From: Villigracilis sp900696595
GTDB lineage: Bacteria > Chloroflexota > Anaerolineae > Anaerolineales > Villigracilaceae
Direction: 5' to 3'
Assembly: GCA_030263615.1 (NCBI GenBank)
Contig: SZPH01000125.1
Coordinates: forward strand, 1-6,496
Length of the DNA stretch: 6,496 nt
Shown: positions 5,302 through 6,496 of the stretch, piece by piece
Numbering within the stretch: position 1 is the stretch's first letter
Layout: each line of letters begins with the position of its first letter
Translations under genes and position numbers: made by a program
The notes under the pieces: generated by a model
Seen by the model: the letters and a program-made list of their open reading frames with translations, nothing else
Databases searched by the model: none
What the model was told of the DNA's origin: nothing

Positions 5302-6408
5302 ATGCCGTTAATGGTGGACGCCCACGCAGACATCGCCTACAACATGCTGCGCTTCGGGCGCGACTACACCCGTCCTGTTTCCGAAACCCGCGCGCTTGAA
5401 AAGGGGAGTTACATTGTTCAGGAAAACGGCGACTCCCTCATCAGTTGGGATGAATACCAGCGCGGGCGCGTCGCCGTCATCTTCTCCACGCTCTTCGCCG
5501 CGCCGGTCCGTTTTCGCACGCACGGCGCTGAAAAAATCGTCTACAAGGATTTCGACGAAGCCCACAAACTTTACAGCGAGCAATTGGACCTCTATCATCG
5601 GATGCAGGATTCCACGCCGGACAAATTCCGCATCCTCGCCTCAAAACGGGACCTGGAGACTCATCTTGACCATTGGGCTTCATCCACACTGAAAGCAAGT
5701 CAACCTGTCGGCATGATCATCCTCATGGAAGGCGCCGAGGCGATCCGTCGCGTCTCCGAGTTGGAGATGTGGCATGAGCGCGGAGTCCGCTTGATCGGTC
5801 CCGCCTGGGTCGGCACGCGCTACTGCGGCGGCTGGAAAGAGCCGGGTCCGCTTACCGATGACGGGCGCAAACTTCTCTCCGCCATGGCGGACTTCAACTT
5901 CATCCTGGACCTCAGCCACATGGACGAACGCGCCGCGGTCGAAGCGCTCGATCTGTATGAAGGACCCATCGTCGCCACCCATGCCAACTGCGCCGCGTTG
6001 ATGCCGGACTCCAATACGAACCGGCACCTTCCCGACCGCGTCATCGAAGGCGTCATCGAACGGGATGGCGTGGTGGGAATTGTGCCGTTCAACTCTTATC
6101 TCAAAGCCGGCTGGTCGCGGGAGAAGGGTCACCCCCGCGAAGAAGTCTCCCTCAACGTCGTCGCCGATCACATGGATTACGTCTGTCAGATCGCGGGCGA
6201 TTCCCTTCATGTGGGCATCGGCTCCGACTTCGACGGCGGTTTTGGCGCGCAGTCCGTCCCGCCCGAAATTGACACGATTGCAGACCTGCAAAAACTGGTA
6301 TCCTTATTGCAGGCGCGCGGATATTCCGAAAGCGACGCCGCCAACATCCTCGGCGGAAACTGGATCGCGCGCTTAAAACGAAATTTGCCCTCAGAGAGTG
6401 TTTCTTAA
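5302..6408 (+). CDS. Peptidase M19 family protein (renal-dipeptidase-like)
   Basis: Zinc dipeptidase of the amidohydrolase-type TIM-barrel fold; 368 aa, a normal length for M19. No signal peptide is seen, so it is probably cytoplasmic. Family members hydrolyse a range of dipeptides; the substrate here is unknown. Metal-site signatures are visible: DAHAD near the N-terminus (H8, D10), MEGAE (E143) as the bridging acid, DLSH (H206) and THAN (H227) as the later histidines, NRHLPD (R241 region), and GIGSDFDGG with D309. Residues 162-178 read GVRLIGPAWVGTRYCGG where classical enzymes have GVRYLTLTH; the substrate-side histidine there appears replaced by tryptophan, suggesting a distinct subfamily. 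The start is ATG 5302 from its ribosome binding site. No own promoter is evident in the 44-nt gap after rpsA, so expression by readthrough is inferred. The pairing with rpsA looks like simple adjacency. Confidence 0.92.
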   Translation: MPLMVDAHADIAYNMLRFGRDYTRPVSETRALEKGSYIVQENGDSLISWDEYQRGRVAVIFSTLFAAPVRFRTHGAEKIVYKDFDEAHKLYSEQLDLYHRMQDSTPDKFRILASKRDLETHLDHWASSTLKASQPVGMIILMEGAEAIRRVSELEMWHERGVRLIGPAWVGTRYCGGWKEPGPLTDDGRKLLSAMADFNFILDLSHMDERAAVEALDLYEGPIVATHANCAALMPDSNTNRHLPDRVIEGVIERDGVVGIVPFNSYLKAGWSREKGHPREEVSLNVVADHMDYVCQIAGDSLHVGIGSDFDGGFGAQSVPPEIDTIADLQKLVSLLQARGYSESDAANILGGNWIARLKRNLPSESVS

Positions 6409-6418
6409 GTCCTTTTTG

Positions 6419-6496
6419 GACACGGATTACGCGGATTTCACGGATTCTCACGGGAAAAACCTCTTATTAAATCCGCGCCAGTCCGCGCAATCCGTC
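6419..6496. repeat. Imperfect inverted repeat of CGGATT units (cut by window end)
   Basis: Ten nt after the peptidase stop, CGGATT occurs three times at an exact 9-nt step (6423, 6432, 6441). The opposite arm carries AATCCG at 6470 and 6489 and TCCGCG at 6482. Pairing runs CGGATT 6423-6428 with 6489-6494, CGCGGA 6430-6435 with 6482-6487, and CGGATT 6441-6446 with 6470-6475, with small mismatches between and a ~23-nt A/T-rich loop. Repeats of this sort (ACGGATTACGCGGATT) are familiar as interspersed intergenic elements in several bacterial groups. It may protect or terminate the peptidase mRNA. Its right end probably lies beyond the window. Confidence 0.7.

Noticed and set aside
5680..6291. 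A 203-codon minus-strand frame opposite the peptidase gene
   Set aside because: It is antisense to clear M19 metal-binding motifs and has no domain of its own.

Overview
The window looks like an ordinary chromosomal stretch from a moderately GC-rich, free-living bacterium. The rRNA signatures, a RecQ with a C-terminal helix-turn-helix extension, a short four-domain S1 protein and the codon style are most reminiscent of Chloroflexota (Anaerolineae-like). That placement is inference; a search with the 23S/5S sequence would settle it. All supported genes lie on the + strand.

Layout. Positions 1-159 are the 3' end of a 23S rRNA gene. A short spacer with a hairpin follows, then a complete 5S rRNA (about 239-358) and a textbook intrinsic terminator (377-409) that closes the rRNA operon. 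An extended -10 element sits immediately after the terminator and leads into recQ (452-2632). recQ overlaps by 4 bp (ATGA) a gene of unknown function encoding 360 residues (2629-3711). A 334-bp non-coding gap (3712-4045) carries several inverted repeats and ends in a near-consensus sigma70-type promoter. This promoter drives a four-domain ribosomal protein S1 gene that starts at GTG 4046 (4046-5257). A hairpin with a short T-run separates it from an M19-family (renal-dipeptidase-like) peptidase gene (5302-6408). The window ends inside an imperfect inverted repeat built from CGGATT units (6419-6496), which looks like an interspersed intergenic repeat and is cut by the window edge.

How the genes relate. 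The rRNA operon and rpsA supply translation. recQ provides DNA repair helicase activity and is probably translationally coupled to the unknown gene, whose product could be a RecQ partner or simply a passenger. The peptidase probably depends on readthrough from rpsA, since there is little room for its own promoter.

I found no phage, CRISPR, toxin-antitoxin, transposase or defence cassette and no clear new multi-gene system. The points most worth a second look are the recQ-coupled unknown gene, the structured gap before rpsA whose sequence modules recur at the rpsA promoter, a change of codon and strand composition inside recQ, and the terminal repeat.
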